64,000 bases of DNA from Psychrobacter sp. Ps6 (GCF_022129235.1 NZ_JADQAI010000002.1:310001-374000); one strand, 5' to 3'; positions 17,122-28,093 are shown, counted from the stretch's first letter. Numbers and translations are program-made. Notes: generated by a model from the sequence alone, not told the origin.

Positions 17122-17151
17122 AAAAAAGGCCTTGAATATTCAAGACCCTTT
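17122..17151 (-). terminator. Terminator of the exported-protein gene
   Basis: Read on the minus strand, AAAGG and CCTTT flank the perfect palindrome CTTGAATATTCAAG (17131-17144), and six T residues follow. It lies 46 bp beyond the stop at 17198. Confidence 0.75.
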
Positions 17152-17197
17152 GCAACATGATACTGTTAAAGACGTGTATTTGTAGTGAACGAGTCAT

Positions 17198-18100
17198 TTA
17201 TTGAACCTTGGCACGTATCACGACGGTTTGATTGCCATTGGCATTAAGATTTGCTAAGTTCCATTTTAGGCCAGAGTAATTTTCTTGTATGGTGACCGTA
17301 TTGCCAACTTGCTGGATGGTTTGATAGGTGTCGCCGCCAGTGGTGGCGAATGTCGGTAGCGGGCTATTTAACGATACCAACTGCACGCCGCTAGGGAGTG
17401 AGATCATAGCATTGATATCATTAACTGGTTGTGCCGTGGTGTTGGTGTAGGTGGTGTGATATTCAATGACATCACCAGGGGCGATATGGTTGGCAGGCAC
17501 CGCAACTTCACGTCCAGCACTATTCTTCATGATTTTCATGACCTTAGTGTTTGCATTGACGACACCCGGCGTGCTAAAAGTCGGGGTCAATTGCAAGGTA
17601 TCTAACGTGGTCGTCGTGATTTGATTGCTCACAGATGGATGGATAGATGGCTGGTTAGTGATGACGGTTGCCGCTGGGGCATTCATCACAGGTAACGGAG
17701 TAGCAGTGGCAACAGGCAGGACTTGTGTTACGGTGCTAACTGGCGTAGTGATGACATCCACTTTAGTGACATTGTTGGTCACTCGATTGGTGACCGGTAC
17801 GCTAGTGACGGTTGCGCTTCCTTGAACCATAGGAGACTGGCGAACGACATAACGTGGCACGTTCGTGACCTGCGTCACCGCATAAGGCATGCCATCTTGC
17901 ATGGTGATACCGTTAGGTGTCGCAGTAATAGTGGCTGTTTGTCCATTAGAATATTGTTCAACTACCGTCGTGCTACCACCAGCAGATGAGCTAATCGCAA
18001 TCTCAGGAGCGGCATGGGTTGAGGATGCAAGCACCATACCTGCGAGTATTGCAGATACCGTGGTGGTTAGTGCTGATGGTGCATAAGATTTCATGGTCAT
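17198..18100 (-). CDS. Exported DUF11-like surface or periplasmic protein
   Basis: The start at ATG 18100 has AAGGAG seven bases upstream. The 300-residue product begins with a signal peptide (MTMKSYAPSALTTTVSAILA, cleavage expected after STHAA). A central region is rich in Val, Thr and Pro (repeated VTQV, VTNV and TPVSTV patterns) and probably extended. The C-terminal 110 residues look like a DUF11 beta-sandwich: NHIAPGDVIEYHTTYTNTT, then ISLPSGVQLV and VVIRAKVQ. Such domains occur in secreted and outer-surface proteins. No sortase signal, lipobox or autotransporter barrel is present. It is monocistronic between a long upstream gap and its own terminator. The function is unknown. Confidence 0.7.
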   Translation of the reverse strand: MTMKSYAPSALTTTVSAILAGMVLASSTHAAPEIAISSSAGGSTTVVEQYSNGQTATITATPNGITMQDGMPYAVTQVTNVPRYVVRQSPMVQGSATVTSVPVTNRVTNNVTKVDVITTPVSTVTQVLPVATATPLPVMNAPAATVITNQPSIHPSVSNQITTTTLDTLQLTPTFSTPGVVNANTKVMKIMKNSAGREVAVPANHIAPGDVIEYHTTYTNTTAQPVNDINAMISLPSGVQLVSLNSPLPTFATTGGDTYQTIQQVGNTVTIQENYSGLKWNLANLNANGNQTVVIRAKVQ

Positions 18101-18601
18101 AATAGACTCCTTAACAGTATCAATAAAAAAAAGCAGCAATAAGTAAAACAGCAATAATTAACGTCTAAACAAGCAAAACCCCCGCTAAATGACACCAAAA
18201 AGTATGCCAAATAACGAGGGTATCAGTACTGACGATAGTCGGTGTCTATAATCAGACCATCATTATTTTGAGTAGAAGCGCTTCAGTATAAATTTACATC
18301 GATATTACGGGGTAACATCACCTAATATAAAAATTACGATGCACTAAAAACTCAAATAATTATGCGCCAAAACAAATCGTGTATAAAAGCTGCATTATGT
18401 AACCGAAACGGTATAAATGCTATCAATACGTAATGTTGCTTATATCCATGTTATTGGGTAGCGAATAGCCAGCCGTATCTGTCACTGTCAAACATGTTTG
18501 CTATTTAAGAGAACTAGTATTTAAAGAGCTGTTATTCAAAGAGCTTCTCATCCAACCTTGAAAGCATCAAGCCTATGGATGATCAGAAATAGTGAGTCTT
18601 A
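18101..18601. other. 501-bp intergenic gap between the exported-protein gene and greA
   Basis: No supported frame or RNA gene. It must hold the promoter of the exported-protein gene and the 3' end of greA, but I find no clear -35/-10 pair on the minus strand and no convincing greA terminator. A short direct repeat AAAGAGCT appears twice near 18523-18546. Confidence 0.4.
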
Positions 18602-19078
18602 TTAGTCGTAGATGACTTTCATCACTTCGTATTCCACCACGCCCTTTGGCGTTTCGATACGTACTTCATCGCCTTCAAACTTACCGATGAGGCCACGCGC
18701 GATCGGTGAGTTAACTGAGATTTTGCCAGCCTTGAAATCGGCTTCATCATCGCCGACGATTTTGTACTGTTTTTCTTCTTCAGTGTCCATGTTTTCGATT
18801 ATGACGCTGACGCCAAACACGACACGACCTTCTTTTGGCAATGTTGAAGGATCAATGACTTGTGCGCCGCCAAGTTTCGCTTCGATATCACGAATACGCG
18901 CTTCGCAAAAGCCTTGTTGCTCACGGGCAGCGTGGTATTCAGCGTTTTCTTTTAAATCGCCGTGCTCGCGGGCTTCAGCAATCGATGCGGTGATGCGTGG
19001 ACGGTCGACACTTTTTAACTGTTTTAATTCAGCTTCTAAAGCTGCATGTCCTTGCGGAGTCATGGGATAACGTTGCAT
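18602..19078 (-). CDS. greA: Transcription elongation factor GreA
   Basis: 158 residues, exactly the family length. The N-terminal coiled coil ([17 protein letters not shown] to about 75) carries the acidic tip residues in [20 protein letters not shown], the loop that enters the RNA polymerase secondary channel. The C-terminal FKBP-like domain ends [12 protein letters not shown]. GreA reactivates backtracked polymerase by stimulating cleavage of the nascent RNA. It follows carAB on the same strand, an order common in related genera. A hairpin terminator after carB (19252-19286) and a 326-bp gap suggest it also has its own promoter. AAGGA precedes the ATG. Confidence 0.97.
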   Translation of the reverse strand: MQRYPMTPQGHAALEAELKQLKSVDRPRITASIAEAREHGDLKENAEYHAAREQQGFCEARIRDIEAKLGGAQVIDPSTLPKEGRVVFGVSVIIENMDTEEEKQYKIVGDDEADFKAGKISVNSPIARGLIGKFEGDEVRIETPKGVVEYEVMKVIYD

Positions 19079-19404
19079 GTTTTTTCCTTAAACCAATAAC
19101 ACCACACCATCTCATAAGGAGATGGTGTCAATGTTGTTGCAATGAGTATGAAATATAAAAAGAGCGGGGTTCAGATGGTGTCGTCAGTAAATAGGCTGTT
19201 GTGTGTTAGCACCTCTACTTTTAGCACCAAGCGCACTGAACCTTACGTAATAAAAAGCATAGTCGCAATTTAGCCACTATGCTTTTGTAGGTTTGTCTCT
19301 TTCAAGATATTGTTTTTTTAACGTATGATTATCACAAAATAATCAATAACAAGTCTTGGCTAAGCTTTTATATAAGCTTAGCGGTTATGCTTAATCTACT
19401 GAAA
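19079..19404. other. carB-greA spacer
   Basis: 326 bp without a gene. It contains the carB terminator at 19252-19286 and presumably the greA promoter on the minus strand downstream of it. No further structure is clear. Confidence 0.45.
19252..19286 (-). terminator. Terminator after carB
   Basis: Stem AAAAGCATAGT (19253-19263) and ACTATGCTTTT (19276-19286), 12-nt loop. On the minus strand it ends in five T residues. Confidence 0.75.
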
Positions 19405-22400
19405 TTATTCAGCCGCGTCAATAGACTTTGCTTGCTCATGCAAATCTTGTAACTTATAGACATCAAACGGTAAGTCAATGGCATAAGATTTACAAACCGC
19501 ATCGGCTGCACCTAACGTCGTGACATAGAAGACTTTGCCCTGTAGCGCACTGCGGCGGATAGAGAACGAGTCCTCTTGAGCCTGCTTGCCTTCAGTCGTA
19601 TTGATAATCAGGTCAATTTTGCCGTTCTTTAGGGCGTCAACGATGTGCGGGCGACCTTCAGTGACCTTGTTGATTTGCTGACTTTCAATACCAGCGTCGC
19701 TCAGTACTTTTTGCGTGCCAGTGGTTGATACGATATTAAAACCGAAATCTGCAAGCTGACGGGCGATTGGGGCGATTTGTCCTTTGTCGCTATCACGAAC
19801 TGAGATAAAGACCGTCTTGGTCTCGCCTTCAGTCGGTAGACCTGGCAGACGCTCATTACTACCGATAATGGCTTTGTAAAATGCTTCGCCAAAAGTCTTA
19901 CCTACGCCCATGACTTCACCCGTTGATTTCATCTCAGGACTCAAGATTGGATCGACACCAGGGAACTTAGCAAATGGGAATACCGCTTCTTTAACCGCGT
20001 AAAATGAAGGAACGATTTCAGTGGTAAAGCCTTGGTCTTTCAGTGACGTACCAGCCATACAGCGAGCGGCGATTTGTGCTAATGACGTACCAATACACTT
20101 AGAGACAAACGGGACAGTACGGGCAGCACGAGGGTTCACTTCTAAGATATAAACCGTTTCACCTTTGACCGCGAACTGAACGTTCATGAGGCCAACCACG
20201 CCAAGCTCCTTTGCCATAGCCACGGTTTGTGCACGCATGACATCACACAGCTCATCTGATAGTGAGTATGGCGGTAGTGAGCAAGCTGAGTCACCAGAGT
20301 GGACACCTGCCTGTTCGATATGCTGCATGATACCGCCAATCACGACATCTGTACCGTCACATACACAGTCCACATCGACTTCGATGGCATCGTCCAAGAA
20401 GCGATCTAACAATACGGGCGCTTCGTTTGACGCTTGTACGGCGGTACGTAGATAGTGTCTTAGTTCATCTTCGTTATAGACAATTTCCATCGCGCGACCA
20501 CCAAGGACATACGATGGACGTACAACCAGTGGATAGCCCACATCTTTTGCTTTAACCAAGCCATCTTCTAAGCTGGTGGCTAGAGCGTTTGAGGGTTGCA
20601 CTAAGTTCAATTGCTGAATCATGTGCTGGAAGCGCTCACGGTCTTCAGCGCGATCAATCGCATCAGGGCTAGTGCCGATGATTTTTACGCCCGCAGATTC
20701 TAAAGCGCGGGCAAGTTTCAATGGCGTTTGACCACCGAACTGCACAATCACACCATCTGGGTTTTCGATACGGACGATCTCTAGCACGTCTTCTAATGTG
20801 ATTGGCTCAAAATACAGACGGTCGGAGGTGTCATAATCGGTTGAAACCGTTTCAGGGTTACAGTTGACCATGATGGTCTCATAGCCGTCTTCACGCATGG
20901 CAAGCGCTGCATGTACACAGCAATAATCAAACTCGATACCTTGACCGATACGGTTAGGGCCGCCACCGATAACCATGATTTTTTTCTTGTCAGTTGGGTT
21001 GGCTTCACATTCGCTATCGTAGGTTGAGTACATATAAGCGGTGCTGGTCGCAAACTCTGCAGCACAGGTATCGACACGCTTATACACGGGATAGACGCCT
21101 AAATCCCAACGCTTTTTGCGTAGCTGCTTTTGTGAGATACCAAGCAATTTAGCCAAACGCAAATCTGACAAGCCTTTACGCTTAAAGCGACGTAGGTTGT
21201 TTTCGTTTAAGCCACCAAAACCCAGTGATTTTACGATTGCTTCAGTTTTCACGATGTCTTCAATCTGTACCAAGAACCATGGATCAATCTTGGTGTAATT
21301 AAATACCTCGTCAACACTCATACCAACGCGGAACGCATCAGCGATATAGTAGATACGATCAGGAGTTGGAATGGTTAAGCGATTGATAATCTCGCTACGA
21401 GCCTTTTCAGCACTTACTTTGGATAAATCAACTTGCTCATCAAAACCGTCCGCGCCTGTTTCCATACCGCGTAGTGCTTTTTGCATAGACTCTTGGAAAT
21501 TACGACCGATCGCCATGACTTCGCCGACCGATTTCATCTGAGTCGATAGGATGTTGTCCGCTTGTGGGAATTTTTCAAAGTTAAAGCGAGGTATCTTGGT
21601 GACGACATAATCAAGCGCAGGCTCAAAGCTCGCTGGCGTTTTGCCACCCGTGATGTCGTTTTGCAATTCATCTAGCGTATAACCAATCGCTAGTTTTGCT
21701 GCAATTTTGGCAATTGGGAAACCAGTTGCTTTTGAGGCTAGGGCAGACGAGCGCGATACACGTGGGTTCATCTCGATGACGACCATGCGGCCCGTATCAG
21801 GGTTGATACCGAACTGGACGTTTGAGCCGCCTGTTTCCACACCGATCTCACGCAGTACCGCGAGTGATGCGTTACGCATGATTTGATATTCTTTATCCGT
21901 CAATGTCTGCGCTGGCGCGACAGTGATTGAGTCGCCTGTATGCACACCCATTGGATCAAAGTTTTCGATGGCACAAATGATGATGCAGTTGTCGTTTTTG
22001 TCACGAACCACTTCCATTTCGTACTCTTTCCAACCAATCAATGACTCATCTATAAGCAGCTGATGGTTTGGTGATAGATCAAAACCGCGCTCACAGATTT
22101 CAATGAACTCATCGCGGTTATACGCGATACCGCCACCTGAACCGCCCATAGTGAATGAAGGGCGAATGATACAGGGATAACCCATTTTTTCTTGGGTTGC
22201 GAAGGCTTCTTCCATCGTTTCAGCGGTTTCAGCGCGTGGGCACTCAAGGCCGATGCGCTTCATCGCTTTGTCAAATAAGTCGCGATCTTCTGCCATCTCG
22301 ATTGAGTCTTTGGTCGCGCCAATTAGCTCGCAGTCATATTTGGTTAATACGCCGTGCTTGTCTAGGTCTAGTGCGCAGTTTAGGGCAGTCTGTCCGCCCA

Positions 22401-22668
22401 TAGTTGGTAGAATTGCATCAGGGCGCTCTTTGGCAATGATTTGCTCAACCGTCTGCCACGTGATCGGCTCGATATAGGTGGCATCCGCCATGACAGGATC
22501 GGTCATGATGGTCGCAGGGTTTGAGTTGACCAAGATGACACGGTAGCCTTCTTCTTTTAGTGCTTTACACGCCTGTGCGCCTGAGTAGTCAAACTCACAT
22601 GCTTGGCCGATGACGATAGGGCCTGCGCCAATGATAAGAATGCTTTTTATGTCGGTACGTTTTGGCAT
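19405..22668 (-). CDS. carB: Carbamoyl-phosphate synthase large subunit
   Basis: 1087 residues, full length. Two homologous synthetase halves are visible. The first opens [24 protein letters not shown] and the second [21 protein letters not shown] near residue 570, each leading an ATP-grasp domain. An allosteric MGS-like domain closes the protein ([20 protein letters not shown]). CarB uses two ATP, bicarbonate and ammonia delivered by CarA to make carbamoyl phosphate for arginine and pyrimidines. It lies 152 bp after carA. That spacer is larger than usual and contains a weak hairpin (AACGC/GCGTT), so some differential expression within carAB is possible. Confidence 0.98.
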   Translation of the reverse strand: MPKRTDIKSILIIGAGPIVIGQACEFDYSGAQACKALKEEGYRVILVNSNPATIMTDPVMADATYIEPITWQTVEQIIAKERPDAILPTMGGQTALNCALDLDKHGVLTKYDCELIGATKDSIEMAEDRDLFDKAMKRIGLECPRAETAETMEEAFATQEKMGYPCIIRPSFTMGGSGGGIAYNRDEFIEICERGFDLSPNHQLLIDESLIGWKEYEMEVVRDKNDNCIIICAIENFDPMGVHTGDSITVAPAQTLTDKEYQIMRNASLAVLREIGVETGGSNVQFGINPDTGRMVVIEMNPRVSRSSALASKATGFPIAKIAAKLAIGYTLDELQNDITGGKTPASFEPALDYVVTKIPRFNFEKFPQADNILSTQMKSVGEVMAIGRNFQESMQKALRGMETGADGFDEQVDLSKVSAEKARSEIINRLTIPTPDRIYYIADAFRVGMSVDEVFNYTKIDPWFLVQIEDIVKTEAIVKSLGFGGLNENNLRRFKRKGLSDLRLAKLLGISQKQLRKKRWDLGVYPVYKRVDTCAAEFATSTAYMYSTYDSECEANPTDKKKIMVIGGGPNRIGQGIEFDYCCVHAALAMREDGYETIMVNCNPETVSTDYDTSDRLYFEPITLEDVLEIVRIENPDGVIVQFGGQTPLKLARALESAGVKIIGTSPDAIDRAEDRERFQHMIQQLNLVQPSNALATSLEDGLVKAKDVGYPLVVRPSYVLGGRAMEIVYNEDELRHYLRTAVQASNEAPVLLDRFLDDAIEVDVDCVCDGTDVVIGGIMQHIEQAGVHSGDSACSLPPYSLSDELCDVMRAQTVAMAKELGVVGLMNVQFAVKGETVYILEVNPRAARTVPFVSKCIGTSLAQIAARCMAGTSLKDQGFTTEIVPSFYAVKEAVFPFAKFPGVDPILSPEMKSTGEVMGVGKTFGEAFYKAIIGSNERLPGLPTEGETKTVFISVRDSDKGQIAPIARQLADFGFNIVSTTGTQKVLSDAGIESQQINKVTEGRPHIVDALKNGKIDLIINTTEGKQAQEDSFSIRRSALQGKVFYVTTLGAADAVCKSYAIDLPFDVYKLQDLHEQAKSIDAAE

Positions 22669-22820
22669 AGTTAGAGCTACCTTCGTTTGATGATATTTTA
22701 AGTAATCTTTATTTTTGATAACGCTTATGGCGTTTTATACTTACAATGCGTTGTTACAGTACTACTCAAACCGCTTTTAGCGATTCAAGCATTGACTTAT
22801 TATCAAGTTATAATGAATCG

Positions 22821-24062
22821 TTAAGCTTGAGCAGTTTTAGCCGCTTCCATCATCTCAGCAAACTTATCAAATAGCGGACCACAATCATGTGGGCCAGGGC
22901 TGGCTTCTGGGTGACCTTGGAAGCTAAAGACTGGCTTGTTGGTCAGCTCGATGCCTTGGTTAGTACCATCGAATAATGAGCGATGCGTTGACTTAACGTT
23001 TTCTGGTAGCGTGTCTTCATCAACCGCAAAGCCATGGTTTTGACTGGTAATCATCACTGTGCCAGTCGCTAGATCTTGCACCGGATGGTTGGCACCATGG
23101 TGGCCCGTTTTCATTTTGATGGTATTGGCGCCGCTGGCAAGACCGATTAGCTGATGGCCTAAGCAGATGCCAAACGTTGGTAGGTCTGTTTCTTCAATAA
23201 TGTGACGTACGGCGTCGATTGCATAATCACAAGCGGCAGGATCACCAGGGCCATTTGATAAGAAGATACCGTCTGGGTTCATCGCGAGCACGTCTGCAAT
23301 AGGCGTTTGTGCTGGGACCACCGTCACGTGACAGCCGCGGTCGACGAGCATACGCAGGATGTTAGTTTTGCTGCCAAAGTCATAAGCAACGACGTTGAAT
23401 TTGGCATCGATATGAGTGCCGAGCTGCTTAAAGAAGCCGCCAGTACCACTGTCATGGCTACCCGCCACGTCACGGTTGAGTAAGGTGTCTGATAGATCCC
23501 ATGTGCCTGCTGTCCACTCAAAACTGTCTGTCGTGCAGCATTCTTTTGCCAGATCCATGCCCTTTAGACCTGCAAAGCCTTGTGCCAGCTCAATCGCTTT
23601 TTGCTCGTCGTCGCTTGTGATCGTCTCACCGTTTGAGGCAGTCATGATACAACCGTTTTGTGCGCCTTTATCACGTAATAGGCGGGTCAATTGACGCGTA
23701 TCAATTTCAGCGATAGCGACGGTATTGTTACGTTGTAGATAGTCGCTTAGTGATTCTGAGTTGCGGAAGTTAGAGGTTGCCATAGTGGCGTCACGGATGA
23801 TCAGACCGTCTGCCCATACTTTGTGACCGTTACCAGACTCGGTATCCTCGGCATTGGTGCCTGTATTACCGATATGCGGATAAGTTAGGGTCACCAGCTG
23901 TCGCGCATAACTTGGATCGGTTAGAATTTCTTGATACCCTGTCATGGCGGTATTAAATACCACTTCACCAACACGATGACCTAGGCTGCCGATACTGACA
24001 CCGCGAAAAATTGTACCGTCTGCTAGTGCCAAAATTGCTTGTGTTTCTACCGATGAATTCAA
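22821..24062 (-). CDS. carA: Carbamoyl-phosphate synthase small subunit (TTG start)
   Basis: 413 residues. The N-terminal CPSase domain contains [19 protein letters not shown]. The glutaminase domain has the nucleophile in [11 protein letters not shown] and the His/Glu pair in [12 protein letters not shown]. It supplies ammonia from glutamine to CarB. The start codon is TTG at 24062, set by a strong GGAGG six bases upstream; the next in-frame methionine lies at MTGYQEI, inside the fold, so the TTG is convincing. No carA leader peptide or clear arginine/pyrimidine attenuator is seen in the 285 bp upstream. Confidence 0.97.
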   Translation of the reverse strand: MNSSVETQAILALADGTIFRGVSIGSLGHRVGEVVFNTAMTGYQEILTDPSYARQLVTLTYPHIGNTGTNAEDTESGNGHKVWADGLIIRDATMATSNFRNSESLSDYLQRNNTVAIAEIDTRQLTRLLRDKGAQNGCIMTASNGETITSDDEQKAIELAQGFAGLKGMDLAKECCTTDSFEWTAGTWDLSDTLLNRDVAGSHDSGTGGFFKQLGTHIDAKFNVVAYDFGSKTNILRMLVDRGCHVTVVPAQTPIADVLAMNPDGIFLSNGPGDPAACDYAIDAVRHIIEETDLPTFGICLGHQLIGLASGANTIKMKTGHHGANHPVQDLATGTVMITSQNHGFAVDEDTLPENVKSTHRSLFDGTNQGIELTNKPVFSFQGHPEASPGPHDCGPLFDKFAEMMEAAKTAQA

Positions 24063-24347
24063 GGATTGCCTCCGCTATTATTGGTGAGTGCCATCATGTT
24101 TTGTGGGTTAGGGTTTTGCTCTGTATCCTTTTATTTACCGCACCTGACTGCTATCAGATAAAATAAATCAAAGGGCGACACACAAAAATTTTCCACAAAA
24201 AAGCGAGAAGACATTATTGATGAAAACTACAAAACTCACTCGATAGTGAATAGGTAACTTGCATCATGTCCGCTCGCTTAGGCACAGATTTTGCGTATTA
24301 TATACAAAATAGTAACTTATGGCTAGTATCAAGGGCAAACTGAGTGA

Positions 24348-24896
24348 TTAAAACTGGTAGTGGACAGACAGCCCGTAATAGTCAGGTGCAAGATTGGTTG
24401 TGATGAGAAGCTGATCGTTATAGCTTTTGGTCAAATACATACTACTGGCAACCCCTAGTGCTGCACCAGCAAATACATCAGCCACATCATGTTTTTCCGC
24501 TTTAACACGGCTATAACCCACAAAAGTTGCGCCAACATAAGCTGGAATACTATATTCTAATCCATAGCGTTTATGAATGAAGCTTGCGCCCTGAAATGCC
24601 AAAGAAGTATGTCCTGATGGGAAGGAGTCATTGTCGCTATGGTCAGGGCGCTCTTTATTAATGGTTGACTTCACAGCATAGGTCACGGCAAGATTGGTAG
24701 CAAATGATTGATAAAATTGCTGACGTCCCTCTTTATCATTCATATAATGCGTGCTGCCATAAGCAATGGCAGGTATGGCAACCGCAACAATGTCACCGGC
24801 TCTCTCCAAACTTGAGGTATCTTCAGCATAACTGGGCGCGGTGATGATCACACTACTTGCCAACAAGATAATAGGTACGTGTGTTTCGCGAAGCAT
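24348..24896 (-). CDS. Exported PAP2-family phosphatase
   Basis: ATG 24896 gives 182 residues with a signal peptide (MLRETHVPIILLASSVIITA, then PSYAED). AAGGA stands seven bases upstream; a frame extended to 25085 adds 63 residues with no domain character and I reject it. The three phosphatase motifs are complete: K-x6-RP in KSTINKERPD, PSGH in FPSGHTSLAF, and SR-x5-H-x3-D in SRVKAEKHDVADVF. This is the acid phosphatase/lipid phosphate phosphatase superfamily. With only weakly hydrophobic segments after the signal, a periplasmic enzyme or one on the outer face of the membrane is likely. The substrate (lipid phosphate, undecaprenyl-PP or other) is not evident. Confidence 0.85.
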   Translation of the reverse strand: MLRETHVPIILLASSVIITAPSYAEDTSSLERAGDIVAVAIPAIAYGSTHYMNDKEGRQQFYQSFATNLAVTYAVKSTINKERPDHSDNDSFPSGHTSLAFQGASFIHKRYGLEYSIPAYVGATFVGYSRVKAEKHDVADVFAGAALGVASSMYLTKSYNDQLLITTNLAPDYYGLSVHYQF

Positions 24897-25158
24897 GGAT
24901 GCGTCCTTAGTAGGGTAGCGGTACTTGTTAGGGCAGGCGCTACGATAGCAAAATGAGAATATTGGCCTTGCTAATTGTACTATAAAGTGGACACACGATA
25001 AGGTATTAAATGGGATTGTATACTGTAAAATATATTTTTTATGGCTATGGTCCAAAGTGAGATGGTTCTTTGACATGCGAATCAAATAAGCATAAAAATG
25101 ATTGTGGTATAACCAATGACTTACTCCAAAATAACATTATCCTTACTAAGGAAAAACG

Positions 25159-25695
25159 ATGATATTTAAATATTTAGACAAAACCCCTGAGTTTGCCGTA
25201 CCTTTCAACGGTTGGATTGCTGACTCGGCACAAGTAATCGGTGATGTGTATTTGGGTTATCAGGCCAATGTTTGGTTTGGTGCGGTGATACGCGGCGATA
25301 ACGATCGTATTCATATCGGCGACTATAGTAATGTGCAAGAAAATAGTGTGATTCACACTGATGCAGGTATCAAAGTGACTATCGGTGATTACGTGACTAT
25401 TGGCCATCTAGCGATGCTGCATGGCTGTGAGATCGGTGATAACAGTCTGGTTGGTATCGGTGCGGTGGTACTCAATAATGTCAAAATAGGTAAAAACTGC
25501 CTGATAGGGGCGAAAGCCTTAATTACTGAAGGTCAGGTTATTCCTGACAATTCCCTGGTGATGGGCGCGCCTGCAAAAGTGGTCAAGACGTTAACAGATG
25601 AGCAAGTAGCGATGCTAAAAATGTCAGCGCTGCATTATGCTGAGCGTTGTCAAAAATTCAAAACAGGTTTAACAGAAATAGCGATGCCTGACTAA
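25159..25695 (+). CDS. Gamma-class carbonic anhydrase-like hexapeptide protein
   Basis: 178 residues of left-handed beta-helix (YrdA/PaaY type). Metal-site and active-site patterns are RGDNDRIHIGDYSNVQENSVIH and TIGHLAMLHGCEIGD, which supply the three histidines. The end KVVKTLTDEQVAMLKMSALHY is the usual C-terminal helix. It is a trimeric cytoplasmic protein. Some members hydrate CO2 and others act as thioesterases, as PaaY does, so the exact activity is open. It is divergent from the PAP2 gene and monocistronic; AAGGA precedes the ATG. Confidence 0.88.
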   Translation: MIFKYLDKTPEFAVPFNGWIADSAQVIGDVYLGYQANVWFGAVIRGDNDRIHIGDYSNVQENSVIHTDAGIKVTIGDYVTIGHLAMLHGCEIGDNSLVGIGAVVLNNVKIGKNCLIGAKALITEGQVIPDNSLVMGAPAKVVKTLTDEQVAMLKMSALHYAERCQKFKTGLTEIAMPD

Positions 25696-25854
25696 AGGTA
25701 AATGGTTAAAGCAATTATAAGTGGACAGATCACAAGGTACGAGCTTTATCTAATTGATGTACTATTTAATTAATGTACTCCTCCTTAGTCGATAATCGTA
25801 CCTAATTTTATTAAAAGATTCATATTTTTTCGCAACCAACGATAAGGTCTCACC

Positions 25855-26556
25855 ATGCAGGCAGTTCCAGCACAAACACAACAAAAACAACTGGCGTTAT
25901 TTGATTTAGATCATACCTTACTGGATGTCGATAGCGACTATCTGTGGGGTGAGTATATCGTCAAGCACGACCTTGTCGATGAGGCTGAGTATCGTACTGC
26001 CAACCAGAAGTTTTATAATGACTATATCGAAGGGACGTTAGATGCGACAGAGTATAATGAATTCGTCGCGCAGTTTTTGAGTAGTCTGCCGCTTGATAGA
26101 CTTGATGAGCTAAGAGAAGATTACATCAAAAGCGAAATCGAGCCACATATTCGCCCAAAAGCAATGGAAGCATTGTGCCAGCATATTGAGCAAGGGCACG
26201 ATGTGGTGATTATTTCTGCAACCAATGATTTTGTGGTGTCCGCTATTGCCAAGCGCTTTGGCATTGAGTCAGCCAATGTATTGGCTACGCCGCTTGAGAT
26301 AAAAGATGAGCGTTATACGGGCAAGCTGACTGATAAACCAAACTTTCAGGCAGGCAAGATCTACCATTTAGATAAATGGCTCAATAAGCAGCAAGCCGCG
26401 GGCATCACCTTTGAAAAAACCTATGCCTATTCAGACTCCAAAAACGATATTCCATTGCTAGAATGGGCGGATGTGGCGATCTGTGTGTCACCTGATGAGG
26501 CGCTACATGCTCATGCCTTGGCGCATCGTTGGGCAGTAGAAGACTGGTCAATCTAG
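25855..26556 (+). CDS. HAD-IB family hydrolase (SerB-like phosphatase)
   Basis: 233 residues. HAD motif I is LFDLDHTLLD, motif II is VVIISATNDF, motif III is a lysine in the FQAGKIYHL region, and motif IV is SDSKNDIPLLEW. The inserted C1 helical cap (residues 25-90) and overall length match subfamily IB, which contains phosphoserine phosphatase-like and phosphatidylglycerophosphatase-like enzymes. It is a soluble cytoplasmic phosphatase. In related genera this family is often called histidinol-phosphatase or SerB-like without proof. It stands 115 bp upstream of prfB on the same strand. Confidence 0.82.
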   Translation: MQAVPAQTQQKQLALFDLDHTLLDVDSDYLWGEYIVKHDLVDEAEYRTANQKFYNDYIEGTLDATEYNEFVAQFLSSLPLDRLDELREDYIKSEIEPHIRPKAMEALCQHIEQGHDVVIISATNDFVVSAIAKRFGIESANVLATPLEIKDERYTGKLTDKPNFQAGKIYHLDKWLNKQQAAGITFEKTYAYSDSKNDIPLLEWADVAICVSPDEALHAHALAHRWAVEDWSI

Positions 26557-26670
26557 ATTGCTTAATCTAGTAATAGTAGGAACAAGAATAATTAGACAAC
26601 CATTTATGATCAATCTCATTTAAAATAGCGCCAAATGCGTTATTTATTTTTTAGAAAAACAGGAACACTT

Positions 26671-27766
26671 ATGGAAATCAATCCGTATCAAGAACAAATT
26701 AAAGACTTATCAGAGCGTGGACAGGACTTGCGGAGGTATCTTTGACTTCGATGGCAAGCAAGAACGCTTAGAGGAAGTCAATTTAGAGTTAGAAAACCCA
26801 GAGCTGTGGAATGATCCAGAGCGAGCAACCAAGATTAATAAGGAAAAAAGCCACCTTGATGGTGTTATCGATGTCGTGGTCTCTCTTGAAACCACGCTAG
26901 AAGATGCGTCTGCCATGCTAGAGTTGGCAGTAGAAGCAGAGGATGAGTCCTTGCTTGCCGATGTACAGAGCGAGCTAGATGATGCCGAGCAGCGCGTAGC
27001 CGATTTGGAGTTCCGCCGTATGTTTAGTGGCGAGATGGATCCAAACAACTGCTACTTGGATATCCAATCAGGTAGTGGTGGCACCGAAGCACAAGACTGG
27101 GCGGAGATGCTATTGCGTATGTATACACGCTGGGCAGAAGCTCACGGCTTTAAGGTAGACGTGATTGAAGTGTCTGCTGGCAGTGTCGCGGGTATCAAGT
27201 CGGCCACGATTGAGATCAAAGGCGACTACGCGTTTGGTTGGCTGCGTACTGAGATTGGCGTCCATCGTTTGGTACGTAAATCACCATTTGATAGCAACAA
27301 TGGTCGCCATACGTCGTTTGCGGCGGTGTTTGTCTCGCCTGAGATTGATGATAATGTCGAGATTGACATCAACCCTGCTGACTTGCGTATCGATACCTAT
27401 CGCTCATCTGGGGCGGGCGGTCAGCACGTCAACACGACAGATTCTGCAGTACGTATTACTCATGAGCCAAGTGGCGTGGTGGTGACTTGTCAGAACGAAC
27501 GTAGTCAGCACGGCAACAAAGCCACGGCGATGAAGATGTTACGTGCCAAGCTCTATGAGCTTGAAATGCAAAAACGTATGGAAAAACAACAGGCGGTTGA
27601 AGACAATAAGTCTGATGTCGGCTGGGGCAGCCAGATTCGCTCATACGTGCTCGATGATTCTCGTATCAAGGATCTGCGTACCGGTGTTGAAACCTTTAAC
27701 ACGGGCGCGGTACTAGATGGCGATCTCGATCAGTTTATCGAAGCCAGTCTAAAAGCAGGACTGTAA
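26671..27766 (+). CDS. prfB: Peptide chain release factor 2, made through a programmed +1 frameshift
   Basis: Translation begins at ATG 26671 (AGGA seven bases upstream) and meets an in-frame TGA at 26743-26745 after 24 codons. The site reads CGG AGG TAT CTT TGA C: the slippery CTT (26740-26742), a Shine-Dalgarno-like GGAGG three bases before it, and TGAC. This is the conserved RF2 autoregulation signal. After the +1 shift, reading resumes at GAC 26744, giving a 364-residue RF2. The stop-recognition tripeptide SPF is in [10 protein letters not shown] and the peptidyl-hydrolysis motif is [11 protein letters not shown]2 terminates at UGA and UAA, so scarcity of RF2 raises its own synthesis. Confidence 0.97.
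26728..26746 (+). promoter_or_regulatory. Programmed +1 frameshift site of prfB
   Basis: The order is stimulator GGAGG (26732-26736), spacer TAT, slippery CTT (26740-26742), stop TGA (26743-26745) and then C. The geometry equals that of E. coli prfB; the stimulator here is GGAGG instead of AGGGGG. Confidence 0.95.
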
Positions 27767-27808
27767 AATAGAATTTAAATATCAACCAACATGTAATTAA
27801 GGAAGATT

Positions 27809-28093
27809 ATGCCAAGCGTAAATAATTATTTTGATGACAAAGTGACATCCATTGCTTTTCAAACAGCAGCCAAGCCTGCAACGGTAGGTGTTATGGAAAT
27901 CGGTGAGTATGAATTTGGCACTAGTGAGTTTGAGACTATGAGTGTGGTGAGCGGTGCATTGACGGTTAAGCTACCAGAGAGTGATGAGTGGCAAACGTTT
28001 AATGCTGGCGAGCAATTTACCGTTGAAGCCAATCAAAAATTCCAAGTAAAAGTTGACGTAGAAACCGCTTATTTATGTGTATACGGTAAATAA
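27809..28093 (+). CDS. ppnP: Pyrimidine/purine nucleoside phosphorylase (DUF1255 cupin)
   Basis: 94 residues, the exact family size. The single cupin barrel contains [37 protein letters not shown] and the terminal AYLCVYGK. PpnP (YaiE) splits many nucleosides with phosphate to the free base and ribose-1-phosphate. It lies 42 bp after prfB with GGAAG before the ATG, so it may share the prfB transcript. A 16-bp-stem terminator follows it. Confidence 0.92.
   Translation: MPSVNNYFDDKVTSIAFQTAAKPATVGVMEIGEYEFGTSEFETMSVVSGALTVKLPESDEWQTFNAGEQFTVEANQKFQVKVDVETAYLCVYGK

Noticed and set aside
18612..19070. Open frame of 152 codons antisense to greA
   Set aside because: Shadow of the greA frame: rich in Ser and Pro, no ribosome site, no protein-like domain, and fully covered by a certain gene.
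24897..25085. N-terminal extension of the PAP2 gene to 25085
   Set aside because: The added residues have no domain character, while ATG 24896 has both a ribosome site and a signal peptide.
26717..26743. Independent ATG start for RF2 at 26717
   Set aside because: The conserved frameshift signal and upstream ATG 26671 with ribosome site explain the gene better.
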